Positions 15,640-23,943 of a stretch of DNA of 54,486 nt are shown here, piece by piece. The notes under the pieces were generated by a model, which made no database searches, was not told where the DNA came from, and worked only from the letters and a program-made list of their open reading frames with translations. Made by a program: the position numbers and the translations under genes. The stretch's first letter is position 1. The number at the start of each line of letters is the position of its first letter. Source of the DNA: Nonomuraea cypriaca. GTDB taxonomy: Bacteria > Actinomycetota > Actinomycetes > Streptosporangiales > Streptosporangiaceae. The stretch is from contig NZ_JADOGI010000050.1 in assembly GCF_015645445.1 (NCBI RefSeq), positions 1 to 54,486 on the forward strand. The letters are read 5' to 3'.

Positions 15640-16638
15640 ATGACTAGTGCCATCAGGCCGCCCGCGGCGACCGACGACCTGACGATCGTCGTCGCGGGTC
15701 CCAGGGCATCGCAGCCGCAGGCCGACGCCGTGACTGCCGCAGTTGCTCCCGCGGTGGGGGCCATACGCCCTCTCGTGACAGTGACGCACGCGATGCCCGC
15801 AGGGCCTTCGGTCCACGCGGTGGTCATCGTCCCGAGCCTTCCCGTCACCGCGGCGGACCTGGCCGCACTCCCCGATCTGCGGATGGTGTGCACCGCCTCG
15901 GCCGGATACGACCATGTCGACCTTCAGGCCGCCCGGGGCCGGGGCGTCGCTGTGGCACGCGCAGTCGGCAACGGCTCGGAAGAGGTGGCCGACCACATCA
16001 TCGCCCTCACCCTGGCGCTGCTGCGCGGCGTGGCGAACGGCGACCGCGCGATCCGTGACGGCACCTGGGCCCCGAGCGGTACCGGGGCCAGGCGGGTTCG
16101 CGGCACCCGCCTAGGACTGGTGGGTTTCGGGCGGATCGGCCGCTTCGTCGCCGATCGCGCGCTCGGCCTGGGTATGGAGGTCATTGTTTACACGCGGACA
16201 CCACCGGCGGATGCGCCAGGAGTACGCGTCGCGGCGAGCCTGGCGGCGTTGCTTCGCGACAGCGACGTGGTGGTGCCCTGCCTGCCTCTCACGACGGAGA
16301 GTCAGTACCTGCTCGACGCGCAGGCGCTCGCCCTGATGCCCACCGGATCCTTCCTCGTGAACTGTGCCCGCGGTGGCCTGGTCGACGTCACGGCCCTCGA
16401 CGCCGCGCTGCGGGCGGGCCGACTCGGTGGCGCGGCGCTCGACGTCTTCGAAAGCGAGCCCCCTTCGCCCGACGACCCGGTACGTCGCCTGCCCAGGACC
16501 ATTCTGACCCCGCATTCGGCCTGGCACTCCCCAGAGTCGGCGCTCGGCGCCTTCACCGCCGCGGGCACCGCCATCGGGGCTGTCCTCGGCGCGGGCAGCC
16601 CCAACGACATGGTGGAGTTCCTGCTCCCACCGACGTGA
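15640..16638 (+). CDS. D-isomer-specific 2-hydroxyacid dehydrogenase
   Basis: The 332-residue enzyme has the Rossmann motif GLVGFGRIGRFVADRA near residue 160. The family catalytic residues are present: Arg in VNCARGGLVD near 245, Glu in DVFESEPP near 275 and His in LTPHSAWHSP near 290. It interconverts 2-oxo acids and D-2-hydroxyacids using NAD(P)H. It follows the aldehyde dehydrogenase by 120 bp on the same strand and converges with the aldo/keto reductase gene. The substrate is probably a small oxo acid from the pathway encoded here. Confidence 0.92.
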   Translation: MTSAIRPPAATDDLTIVVAGPRASQPQADAVTAAVAPAVGAIRPLVTVTHAMPAGPSVHAVVIVPSLPVTAADLAALPDLRMVCTASAGYDHVDLQAARGRGVAVARAVGNGSEEVADHIIALTLALLRGVANGDRAIRDGTWAPSGTGARRVRGTRLGLVGFGRIGRFVADRALGLGMEVIVYTRTPPADAPGVRVAASLAALLRDSDVVVPCLPLTTESQYLLDAQALALMPTGSFLVNCARGGLVDVTALDAALRAGRLGGAALDVFESEPPSPDDPVRRLPRTILTPHSAWHSPESALGAFTAAGTAIGAVLGAGSPNDMVEFLLPPT

Positions 16639-16733
16639 CCGCCGAAGGAACCACAGGGACGAGACCAAGGACCACGCGTCAGTGCCATGGCCGCGCCGGT
16701 GCTGCGCCCATCAACACCTGTTAATCAACTGCG

Positions 16734-17708
16734 TCAGTGTCCATAGCGCAGGCGGGCCACGTACGGGCTCTCCAGCACGGCGATCTCCTCGGGCGTGAGG
16801 TCCATGGAGAGGGCCTGCTCGACCACGTCGAGTTGGTCGGCCGAGGTCGGGCCGAGGATCGGCGCTCCGGTGGGCGACTTGGCAAGCACCCAGGCGACAG
16901 ACACCGCAGCCGGGTCGGCGCCGCGCTCCGCCGCGACGGTACGCAGGCTTTCCAGCACCCGCTGGTCGCTCGCGCGCCCATACCACTTGCGGGAGTATTC
17001 GTCGGTGCGCCCGCGCTCGGTGTCGCGGTCATGCCCCCGAGGGTCACCCGAGAGAAACCCGCGCGCCAGCGGGCTGTACGGCAGCAGGCCGATCCCCTCG
17101 GCCTGGCACATCGGGATAAGCTCGCTCTCGTGCTCGCGCCACACCAGGTTGTAGTGGTGCTGCATGGTCGCAAAGCCGTGCCGGCCCAGCCGCCTGGCCT
17201 CGTAGAGGAACTTCGCGAACTGCCAGACCGGCATGTCGGTCGCGCCGACGTAGCGTACCTTGCCCGACTCGACAAGAGCGTCTAGGGCGCTGAGGGTCTC
17301 CTCGATGTTCGTGCCTTCGCGCCATACGTGCGTCTGATACAGGTCGATGTAGTCGACGTCGAGCCGGCGCAGCGAGTCGTCCACCGCGGCCAGGATGTGC
17401 TTGCGCGAGTAGCCGCCCGTGGTCGGCGTCGTGCCCATGGGATTGCCGACCTTGGTGGCGAGGATGTAGTCCTCGCGTGGGAGTAGGCGCTTCAGCGTGG
17501 CTCCGAGCACCCGTTCGCTCTCGCCCTTGGAGTAGAAGTTTGAGGTGTCGAAAAAGGTGATGCCGAGTTCGACCGCGCGCTCGATGATCGGCACCGATGC
17601 GCCCTCGTCGAGCACCCAGGATCGCCAGATCGGGCTGCCGATGCCCATCGCGCCGAATGCGATCCGCGACGTTCGCAGGTTCGTGGCGCCCAGAGGTATG
17701 TAGTCCAT
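16734..17708 (-). CDS. Aldo/keto reductase
   Basis: The 324-residue protein has the AKR barrel signatures. FFDTSNFYSKGESERVLG (catalytic Asp/Tyr region) is near residue 48, the catalytic Lys is in ATKVGNP near 82, QTHVWR near 125, and PYSPLARGFLSG near 210 precedes the NADPH-binding part (GPTSADQLD). It reduces carbonyls with NADPH. The start at 17708 is chosen because GAAGGTG precedes it, although the frame is open to 17813. It is the last gene of the ten-gene operon, 16 bp after its neighbour, and converges with the hydroxyacid dehydrogenase. Confidence 0.92.
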   Translation of the reverse strand: MDYIPLGATNLRTSRIAFGAMGIGSPIWRSWVLDEGASVPIIERAVELGITFFDTSNFYSKGESERVLGATLKRLLPREDYILATKVGNPMGTTPTTGGYSRKHILAAVDDSLRRLDVDYIDLYQTHVWREGTNIEETLSALDALVESGKVRYVGATDMPVWQFAKFLYEARRLGRHGFATMQHHYNLVWREHESELIPMCQAEGIGLLPYSPLARGFLSGDPRGHDRDTERGRTDEYSRKWYGRASDQRVLESLRTVAAERGADPAAVSVAWVLAKSPTGAPILGPTSADQLDVVEQALSMDLTPEEIAVLESPYVARLRYGH

Positions 17709-17724
17709 CAGTTCGTTTTCACCT

Positions 17725-18339
17725 TCAGCCCGCGTGCGTGCGGGACCGCTCGGAGGTCGGCACCCGCAGCATCTCGAAGAGTTGGATAATGGAGTCGAAT
17801 ACGTCGTCGGCAATCTCGATGCCGCAGTCGACGGCGTCGAGATAAACCGGGTCGGCGAGCACTGCGCCCGCCGGGTCGGTGGCCATAGCCTGGAGTGTGA
17901 GCCCGGCGGACTCCTCGCTGGGTGCCATCGCCAGGCCGTCGCCAGCCTCGACGTGGACGCCGCGCTCGGCGGCGCGCGCGATCAGATAGGGCAGGAACAC
18001 CTCGCCGTAGACGTTTCGTACCTGTACCCAGCGGGAGCCGGCAGCGACCGTCTCGGCGCAGACGAAGTCGAAGACGCGGATGCCGAACTCCAGCAGACTC
18101 CCGCCACGGACGTCAACAACGACCTTCTCAGGACTCTCCGTGACCACCCGCGGCCGGGGGCGCGGGATCCAGTTCAGCCGGGCGCGGTGGGTCTGCAGGA
18201 AGCGCAGCGCCCCGCCCGTTACCGCCTCGGTCCAGACCAGCATGTCGGCGGTCTCGTCGGCTTGCCCCAGCGGGATGCCGACCATGCGGAGCATGTCGGG
18301 CGCGTAGCGCCGCAGCTCCGGAACAGCGATGTTGGTCAT
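17725..18339 (-). CDS. Small uncharacterised protein resembling the N-terminal half of Ldh2-type dehydrogenases
   Basis: The 204-residue protein has a layout reminiscent of the Ldh2/YlbC malate-lactate dehydrogenase N-terminal region: an opening helix LRRYAPDMLRMVGIP, a VVVDVRGG strand and WVQVRNVYGEVFLPYLIARA, where Ldh2 has VxVRNSNHFG. The Ldh2 catalytic SHG histidine is not present and the C-terminal NAD-binding part is missing. It may be a non-catalytic partner, perhaps DUF3726-like. It starts 8 bp after the 602-residue protein gene, suggesting that the two products form a complex. The family assignment is tentative. Confidence 0.55.
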   Translation of the reverse strand: MTNIAVPELRRYAPDMLRMVGIPLGQADETADMLVWTEAVTGGALRFLQTHRARLNWIPRPRPRVVTESPEKVVVDVRGGSLLEFGIRVFDFVCAETVAAGSRWVQVRNVYGEVFLPYLIARAAERGVHVEAGDGLAMAPSEESAGLTLQAMATDPAGAVLADPVYLDAVDCGIEIADDVFDSIIQLFEMLRVPTSERSRTHAG

Positions 18340-18346
18340 GCGTCGT

Positions 18347-20155
18347 TCACACCCTCACGGCCGCGTCGTCGTCCATCGCACCCGTCGCCGCCGCTGCGGC
18401 ACCGATGCCCCACTCCCCCTCGCGGCCAGCGGCAAGGTCCGCCGGCAATGGCGCGCCGCGGAAGAAGAGCCCGCGGACCCACCGGCCGCTGTGCGGAGTC
18501 GGCAGCTCGATGCCGAGCACCGACAGGAAGCAGCGGATGCCGTTGCTGGCCAGGAAGTCAGCGTCGCAGACGCTCGCCCGCAGCTCGCTGTACGGGGCCT
18601 CCGCCGCCAGCTGCACCCGCGCCACCGACAGCGCATGCTCCGGCTCCTCGAGCAGGAACCGGCCGACGCTGACCTCGTCCGGCACGGAGGTGAGGAAGTC
18701 ATGCAGACGGCGCACCACACCCGCGACGTCGATGAAGGTCTCCCGCTCGATGCCCACATCGACCGACCGCTCGCCGCGGCGGTTCTCACCGTTCTCCTCC
18801 GAGCGGTACCAGAAGAACTCCCGCCTGCCGGGGCCGTGCAGGTCCAGCGTGAGCGCCCAGCCGAAGTGCTCCTCCAGGACCGCGCGGAGCTCGCCCACGG
18901 TCATCGTCGGGTCCACCGTCTGCGACCGGGTCATCCCGGCCGCCGTCACCCGGCTGAACTCACTGGTCTCCGGGTAGAGCTCCAACAGCAACGTGCGCAG
19001 CACCTCGACCGCCTCGACGCTGCCGAAGCCGGCCGCGGCCGCCAGCAGCGGCGCCCACGATGCGGCGCCGTCTCCCTCAGTCCCTATGCCGAGCAGGCCG
19101 TCAAGCTCGTCACGGGCACGCAGCAGCGCGGCGGCGACTTCCTCACGTGGCTCGATCAGCTCGGGCGCGGCCTCGGGGGCGTTGCGGTAGGCGGTCGCGG
19201 CGTTCTCCAGGAGGACAGCCAGGCGGCAAATCCGTGAAGCGTCCGGTGGCTGCGCGGTGGAATAGGCGACACCCAGCTCGCGGGTGAGCACGAAGGCAGA
19301 CAGCCGAGCCGGCCAGCGCACCAGTGCGGCGACGGTGCCCAGCCCCGAGGAGTTGCCGATGCCGACGTGCCGCCGGATCCGCGGGTCGAGCGTCACCGCC
19401 TCCGGGTTGCGCGCCCGCGCGGTCGCGTCGACGAGGTCGAGGCTCACCAGCCGCCAGAGATACACGCAGAACAGGTCGATGTGGTACGGCATCGACAGTG
19501 GCCCGCCGTGCCGGGCGTAGCTCTGCCAGGCCCGGGTGCCCATGCGGCCGTTGCCGTAGTAGCCGCCGTTGCGCAGGATGTAGCCACCGTTCGCGTCGAG
19601 GAGGCTGACGGCCGGCTGCCTGCCACTCGCCAGCGCGTCGACGACCTCCTCGAAGGTGCGGGTGCCGCGGCTGGCGATGGTCCAGCCGTACACCTTGGGG
19701 TCCGTCCGCCCGCGCCACAGCCGGGCGCCGAACTCCGCGCGCTCGCGCAGGAAGCGCTCCTTGTCGATCGGCCCGTCCAGCAGGACACCGAGGAACTCCA
19801 CCTGAGTGTCCCGGAAGAGACGCTGGTGTCCAAGCGGCAGCGGCGGGTAGACGAAGACGCCGAAGGACAGGTGGAGCTCCTCGGCCCGGATATCGTAGGC
19901 GAGAAAGCCGGTCCCGTCCTCGGCGACATCGCATTCGCGCAGCTCGATGCGCCACTGGTGCTTGGCCATGTGCCGCACCAGCGTCTGGGCGAAGCTCAGC
20001 TTGCTGGCGGTCATGCCGTGCAGGATCCGCGGTCGCATCACCTCGTCGGGTGAGCGCATCAGCGGTATGGCCCGGCGGACCTTTTCGCCCAGCTCCTCGG
20101 AGAGTTCGGCGAAGACCCATTGCGGAACGCGGACGCTGGCTCGCGCCGTCGTCAT
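18347..20155 (-). CDS. Uncharacterised 602-residue protein of the transporter operon
   Basis: I do not recognise this family. There is no signal peptide and no obvious transmembrane segment, so it is probably cytoplasmic. Visible features are a conserved-looking aromatic stretch (FLAYDIRAEELHLSFGVFVY in the first 110 residues), a glycine-rich segment NGGYILRNGGYYGNGRMG near residue 200, GIGNSSGLGTV near 270 (a possible phosphate or nucleotide loop), and a C-terminal helical and strand-rich half (about 380-600) that may be a second domain. YcaO-type ATP motifs were looked for and not seen. ATG 20155 overlaps the amidase stop by 4 bp (ATGA) and the next gene starts 8 bp later, so it is co-translated with an amidase and an Ldh2-like protein. 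This tight coupling implies a dedicated enzymatic step or complex. Confidence 0.85.
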   Translation of the reverse strand: MTTARASVRVPQWVFAELSEELGEKVRRAIPLMRSPDEVMRPRILHGMTASKLSFAQTLVRHMAKHQWRIELRECDVAEDGTGFLAYDIRAEELHLSFGVFVYPPLPLGHQRLFRDTQVEFLGVLLDGPIDKERFLRERAEFGARLWRGRTDPKVYGWTIASRGTRTFEEVVDALASGRQPAVSLLDANGGYILRNGGYYGNGRMGTRAWQSYARHGGPLSMPYHIDLFCVYLWRLVSLDLVDATARARNPEAVTLDPRIRRHVGIGNSSGLGTVAALVRWPARLSAFVLTRELGVAYSTAQPPDASRICRLAVLLENAATAYRNAPEAAPELIEPREEVAAALLRARDELDGLLGIGTEGDGAASWAPLLAAAAGFGSVEAVEVLRTLLLELYPETSEFSRVTAAGMTRSQTVDPTMTVGELRAVLEEHFGWALTLDLHGPGRREFFWYRSEENGENRRGERSVDVGIERETFIDVAGVVRRLHDFLTSVPDEVSVGRFLLEEPEHALSVARVQLAAEAPYSELRASVCDADFLASNGIRCFLSVLGIELPTPHSGRWVRGLFFRGAPLPADLAAGREGEWGIGAAAAATGAMDDDAAVRV

Positions 20156-20838
20156 CGATCAGTCCTTTCCGCCAGGTACGTCTCTGCGGCCTCGAGTGAG
20201 ATCACGTCGGCGTACTTGGCGTCCATGTCGAACAGGTTCACCTGGTGGGGAAGCAACGCCCGGTCGAAGACGCACTCCTCCACGACGGCGTTGCGGAAGC
20301 CGTACGCCGCCGCGTCCACGACGCTCGCGCGCACGCAGCCGCTGGTCGTGCAGCCCGCGTGGATGACGGTGTCGACGCCTTGGGCGGCCAGGTGGCCGGC
20401 CAAACCGGTGTCGTGAAAGGCGCTGGCGGCCGACTTCGCCACGACGTACTCGTCCGCGCGCGGGGCGATCTCGTCGATGATGTCGGTGCCGCGCCGAGGC
20501 GTGCCCGGCCGGTCGCCCTTGGGCGTCCCGTGGCTGTAGACCACGGGGATCCGCGCGGCGCGGGCGGCGGCCAGGAGCCGGACGATGGCAGGAACGGAGC
20601 GCCAGGCCGCCGCACCGCAACTGTCGGGATATTTCGCGATCGAGTGGAGGATGGGCTCGGGAATGTCGCCGGTGAAGTTGTACTCCACGTCGACGATGAG
20701 CAGGGCGGGTGCCGTGCCGAGCCCGAAGGCGCGGTGATAGCCGGCGCGCGCGTAGACCGCCTGCTCCTCCTCGGTGAGGTCCTGCCAGACGGTGGCGAGC
20801 GCGCCGTCGGGCGTTGCAGGAAGCGGCGGTCGGCTCAC
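20152..20838 (-). CDS. Isochorismatase-fold cysteine amidohydrolase
   Basis: The 228-residue enzyme belongs to the isochorismatase/N-carbamoylsarcosine amidase superfamily. The catalytic triad is visible: Asp in LLIVDVEYNF near residue 45, Lys in VVAKSAASAF near 132 and Cys in GCTTSGCVRASVVDA near 165. GCTTSGCVRA is typical of members that cleave C-N bonds, such as carbamoylsarcosine, maleamate or ureide amidases, rather than true isochorismatases. The start is GTG 20838, which overlaps the stop of the upstream ABC ATPase gene (GTGA). The gene ends in an ATGA overlap with the next gene. It suggests that the imported compound or an intermediate carries an amide or carbamoyl group. Confidence 0.88.
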   Translation of the reverse strand: MSRPPLPATPDGALATVWQDLTEEEQAVYARAGYHRAFGLGTAPALLIVDVEYNFTGDIPEPILHSIAKYPDSCGAAAWRSVPAIVRLLAAARAARIPVVYSHGTPKGDRPGTPRRGTDIIDEIAPRADEYVVAKSAASAFHDTGLAGHLAAQGVDTVIHAGCTTSGCVRASVVDAAAYGFRNAVVEECVFDRALLPHQVNLFDMDAKYADVISLEAAETYLAERTDR

Positions 20839-21863
20839 GTGGTGGCCCCCGCGCCGAGCACGGCCGGCGTCTCCTTGACCTCCTGCCAGAAGTGGCAGGC
20901 CACCATCCGGCCGGGCTCCACCTCCGTGTACGCCGGCGCCTCGGCCCTGCACTTCTCCCTGGCAAGCGGGCATCTGGGTGTGAACCGGCAGCCGGTCGGG
21001 ACGTTCATCGGGCTCGGCGGCTCGCCGGTCACTGCGGCGACCGGCCGGCTGCGCTCGACCCGCGGATCGGCCACCGGCGATGACGCGAGCAGGCTCACCG
21101 TATAAGGGTGGTAGGGACGTTCGTAGAGCCGCTCGCTGTCCGCCGACTCCACCAGCAGGCCAGAGTACATCACGGCGACCCGGTCGGAGATGTGCCGCAC
21201 CACGCTCAGGTCGTGGCCGATGAAGAGGTAGGACAGATCGAGTTCCCGCTGGAGCCGGCGCAGCAGGTTCAGCACCTGGGCCTGCACGCTCACGTCGAGC
21301 GCGGAGACCGCCTCGTCGCAGACGATGAACCTGGGGTTGACCGCCAGCGCCTTGGCGATGCAGACGCGCTGCCGCTGGCCACCGGACAGCTCAGAGGGCC
21401 GGCGGGACATCAGCTCACGGTTGAGCCCGACCAGTTCGAGCAGGTCGCCCACGCGCTTGCGCCGCTCCTCCCCCTTCGCCAGGCGGTGGATGATCAGCGG
21501 CTCCCCGACGGTGTCACCGATCGTCATCCGCGGGTTGAGGCTGTCGTACGGATCCTGGAAGACCGCCTGCATCCCCCGACGGAGCGGGATGAGCCGGCGC
21601 CGGCCGGCCTCGGTCACGTCCGTGCCGTCGAACCAGACCGATCCGCCGGTCGGCTTGACCAGTTGCAGGACGGCCCGTCCCGTGGTGCTCTTGCCGCAGC
21701 CGGACTCGCCCACCAGGCCGAGGGTCTCCCCCGGCGCGACGGTGAAGGACACGCCGTCCACCGCCCGGACGTCGTACCCGAGCTTGCGGTGGGCGCGGGA
21801 GCGGGACTTGTAGTGCACCTGGAGGTCTTTGACCTCCAGCAGGGGGGCCGGCGTCGCGGTCAT
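20835..21863 (-). CDS. Dpp/Opp-type ABC transporter ATP-binding protein (DppF-like)
   Basis: The 342-residue ATPase shows Walker A GESGCGKSTTGR near residue 55, the Q-loop region AVFQDPYDSLNPR, signature LSGGQRQRVCIAKAL near 165, Walker B FIVCDEAVSALD near 185 and the H-loop FIGHDLSVV. The C-terminal oligopeptide-transporter extension has PTGCRFTPRCPLA with four cysteines, a [4Fe-4S]-like or structural motif usual in the family. It pairs with the adjacent DppD-like ATPase to drive import. ATG overlaps the upstream stop by 4 bp. Confidence 0.93.
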   Translation of the reverse strand: MTATPAPLLEVKDLQVHYKSRSRAHRKLGYDVRAVDGVSFTVAPGETLGLVGESGCGKSTTGRAVLQLVKPTGGSVWFDGTDVTEAGRRRLIPLRRGMQAVFQDPYDSLNPRMTIGDTVGEPLIIHRLAKGEERRKRVGDLLELVGLNRELMSRRPSELSGGQRQRVCIAKALAVNPRFIVCDEAVSALDVSVQAQVLNLLRRLQRELDLSYLFIGHDLSVVRHISDRVAVMYSGLLVESADSERLYERPYHPYTVSLLASSPVADPRVERSRPVAAVTGEPPSPMNVPTGCRFTPRCPLAREKCRAEAPAYTEVEPGRMVACHFWQEVKETPAVLGAGATT

Positions 21864-22909
21864 CGGGCCTCACTTCCTTCGGCGTCGGCGGCGACCGATA
21901 CCGGCTCAGCCATCCCGGCGCGTACGTCCTCGGGGTCCGCCCAGCACGCCGCGGTGTGGCGCGCCGGTGAGACGGGCGCCGGCGCCTCGGTCGTACAGCG
22001 GTCCATCACGTGCCGGCAGCGATCGGCGAACGGGCAGCCGGCGGGCAGCGCCAGCAGCGACGGAGGCCTGCCCTCGATCGAGACCAGCTCCTGAGATCGG
22101 GGGGTGTCCATTCGCGGGATCGCGCCGAGCAGGCCGACCGTGTAGGGATGCCGGGCTGTGTAGAAGATCTCCTCCACGTCGCCGATCTCGACGATCCGGC
22201 CGGCGTACATCACCGCCACCCGGTCGGCGAGGCCGGCCACCACGCCCATGCTGTGCGTGATCACCACCATGGCCGTGCCCAGCTTGGCCGTGACCCGCTT
22301 GAGCAGGCGCAGGACCTGCGCCTGCGTCGTCACGTCGAGCGCGGTCGTCGCCTCGTCGGCGATGAGCAGCTTCGGGTCGCAGCTCAGGGCCAGCGCGATC
22401 ATGACTCGCTGGCGAAGCCCGCCGGAGAGCTGGTGCGGGTAGCTCTTGAGCCGCGCGGCCGGATCGGGGATCTCGACCAGGCCGAGCAGCTCGACGGCAC
22501 GCGCGTCCGCGGCGCGGCGTGACACTCCGGTGTGCTGCCGGATCACCTCGCGCAGTTGCGCGCCGATGGTGAGGGTCGGGTTGAGCGTGGTCATGGGGTT
22601 CTGGAAGACCAGCGCGATCTCGTCGCCGCGAAGCGCGCGCAACTGGCGCTCCGACAGCCGCAGCAGGTCGCGCTGCTCGAACAGGACTTGTCCGGCGATG
22701 ATCCGGCCGTTGGTCCGCGGCAGCAGCCCCATGATCGCGAAGGCGGTGGCGCTCTTGCCGCTGCCGGACTCCCCGACAAGGGCCAGCACCTCGCCGGCCC
22801 GTACGGAGAACGAGACGCCGTTGAGTGCGTGGACCGGCCCGCGGGGCGAGTCATAGACAGCCTGGAGGTCGCACACCTCCAGCAGAGGCGCCTCGACGTC
22901 AGTTCCCAT
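21860..22909 (-). CDS. Dpp/Opp-type ABC transporter ATP-binding protein (DppD-like)
   Basis: The 349-residue ATPase has Walker A GESGSGKSATAF, a Q-loop in VFQNPMTTLNPT, signature LSGGLRQRVMIALAL, Walker B LLIADEATTALD and H-loop VITHSMGVV, followed by the oligopeptide C-terminal motif GCPFADRCRHV. ATG 22909 is preferred over GTG 22924 because GGAGGA sits just upstream of it. The gene overlaps the upstream permease by 11 bp and the downstream ATPase by 4 bp. It is one of the two energising subunits of the importer. Confidence 0.93.
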   Translation of the reverse strand: MGTDVEAPLLEVCDLQAVYDSPRGPVHALNGVSFSVRAGEVLALVGESGSGKSATAFAIMGLLPRTNGRIIAGQVLFEQRDLLRLSERQLRALRGDEIALVFQNPMTTLNPTLTIGAQLREVIRQHTGVSRRAADARAVELLGLVEIPDPAARLKSYPHQLSGGLRQRVMIALALSCDPKLLIADEATTALDVTTQAQVLRLLKRVTAKLGTAMVVITHSMGVVAGLADRVAVMYAGRIVEIGDVEEIFYTARHPYTVGLLGAIPRMDTPRSQELVSIEGRPPSLLALPAGCPFADRCRHVMDRCTTEAPAPVSPARHTAACWADPEDVRAGMAEPVSVAADAEGSEAR

Positions 22910-23942
22910 CGCCGGTTCCTCCACTCTTGCTGACGACGTTCATGCTCGGATCAGGTGCCGAGTCCGCACGCGCGGTCACCACGGCCGGGCCGGGAACGGG
23001 TGCGCAATAGTCCGGCGCCGCCGCCGGGGCGGTGACCGGCGTACGCGTGGGCCGGATCCGGGTGCGACGCGCCGCCTTCGGATCGAACAGGTCGCGCAGG
23101 CCGTCGCCGATCAGGTTGAAGCTCAGCATCGCGACGAAGATGAAGCAGCCCGGGATCACCGACATCAGCGGCAGGTTGCCCAGGAAGGGATAGCCGTCGC
23201 GGAGCATGCCGCCCCAATCGGGCTCGGGGGCGGGCAGACCCAGCCCGAGAAAGCTCAGGCTGGCCCCGGTGAAGATCGCCATGCCGCCGGTCAACGCCGC
23301 CTGCACCACGGTCACTTCGAGCACGTTCGGCAGCAGGTGCCGCAGCAGCACGCGCCGGGTCGAGGCCCCGGACACCTTCACCGAGGCGATGAAGTCCCGC
23401 TCTCGCAGGCTCAGCACCTGGCCTCGGACGACTCGGGCGAACTTGGGCACGTTCACCACGGCGATCGCGGTGGCCACGGTCCAGAAGCTCGGCCCGAGCG
23501 CGTACGTGATCGCGAGGGCCAACACCAGCTCCGGGAAGACGATCACACCGTCCATGACGCGCATGCTGACCGCGTCCACCCATCCCCCGGTGTAACCCGA
23601 CAGCAGGCCGAGCAGGACACCGATGACCATGGCGATCAGCACCGAGATCACGGCCACGGCGAGCACCAGGCGGCCGCCGTACAGGCTACGGCTGAGCACA
23701 TCGCGGCCCAGCTGGTCGGTGCCGAAGAGGTAGCCGCCGCCGGGCGGCTTGAGCACGTCCTGCAGGTGCTGGTCGAGCGGTCCGAAACCGGCGAACAGCG
23801 GTGCGCCCAGCACCAACACGATCAGGACACCGAGGAGGACCAGGCCGAACGTCAGCCGCGGGTAGCCGACCAGCATCGTCCAGACGCGACGGCCCCCCGT
23901 GGCCTCCGGCCGGATGGCGGCCGGGGAAGTGGTTGTGGTCAT
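22899..23942 (-). CDS. Dpp/Opp-type ABC transporter permease (DppC-like)
   Basis: The 347-residue inner-membrane protein has the OppC N-terminal helix (TFGLVLLGVLIVLVLGAPLF), the LFGTDQLGRDVLSR motif, about six membrane segments and the EAA-like loop VKVSGASTRRVLLRHLLPN that contacts the ATPases. The C-terminus after FDPKAARR is longer than usual by about 55 proline/alanine-rich residues and is probably cytoplasmic and dispensable. ATG lies 2 bp from the stop of the DppB-like gene. Confidence 0.93.
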   Translation of the reverse strand: MTTTTSPAAIRPEATGGRRVWTMLVGYPRLTFGLVLLGVLIVLVLGAPLFAGFGPLDQHLQDVLKPPGGGYLFGTDQLGRDVLSRSLYGGRLVLAVAVISVLIAMVIGVLLGLLSGYTGGWVDAVSMRVMDGVIVFPELVLALAITYALGPSFWTVATAIAVVNVPKFARVVRGQVLSLRERDFIASVKVSGASTRRVLLRHLLPNVLEVTVVQAALTGGMAIFTGASLSFLGLGLPAPEPDWGGMLRDGYPFLGNLPLMSVIPGCFIFVAMLSFNLIGDGLRDLFDPKAARRTRIRPTRTPVTAPAAAPDYCAPVPGPAVVTARADSAPDPSMNVVSKSGGTGDGN

Positions 23943-23943
23943 G

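Noticed and set aside
18347..20155. YcaO-type cyclodehydratase for the 602-residue protein
   Set aside because: Size and position suggested it, but the YcaO ATP-binding motifs are not present.
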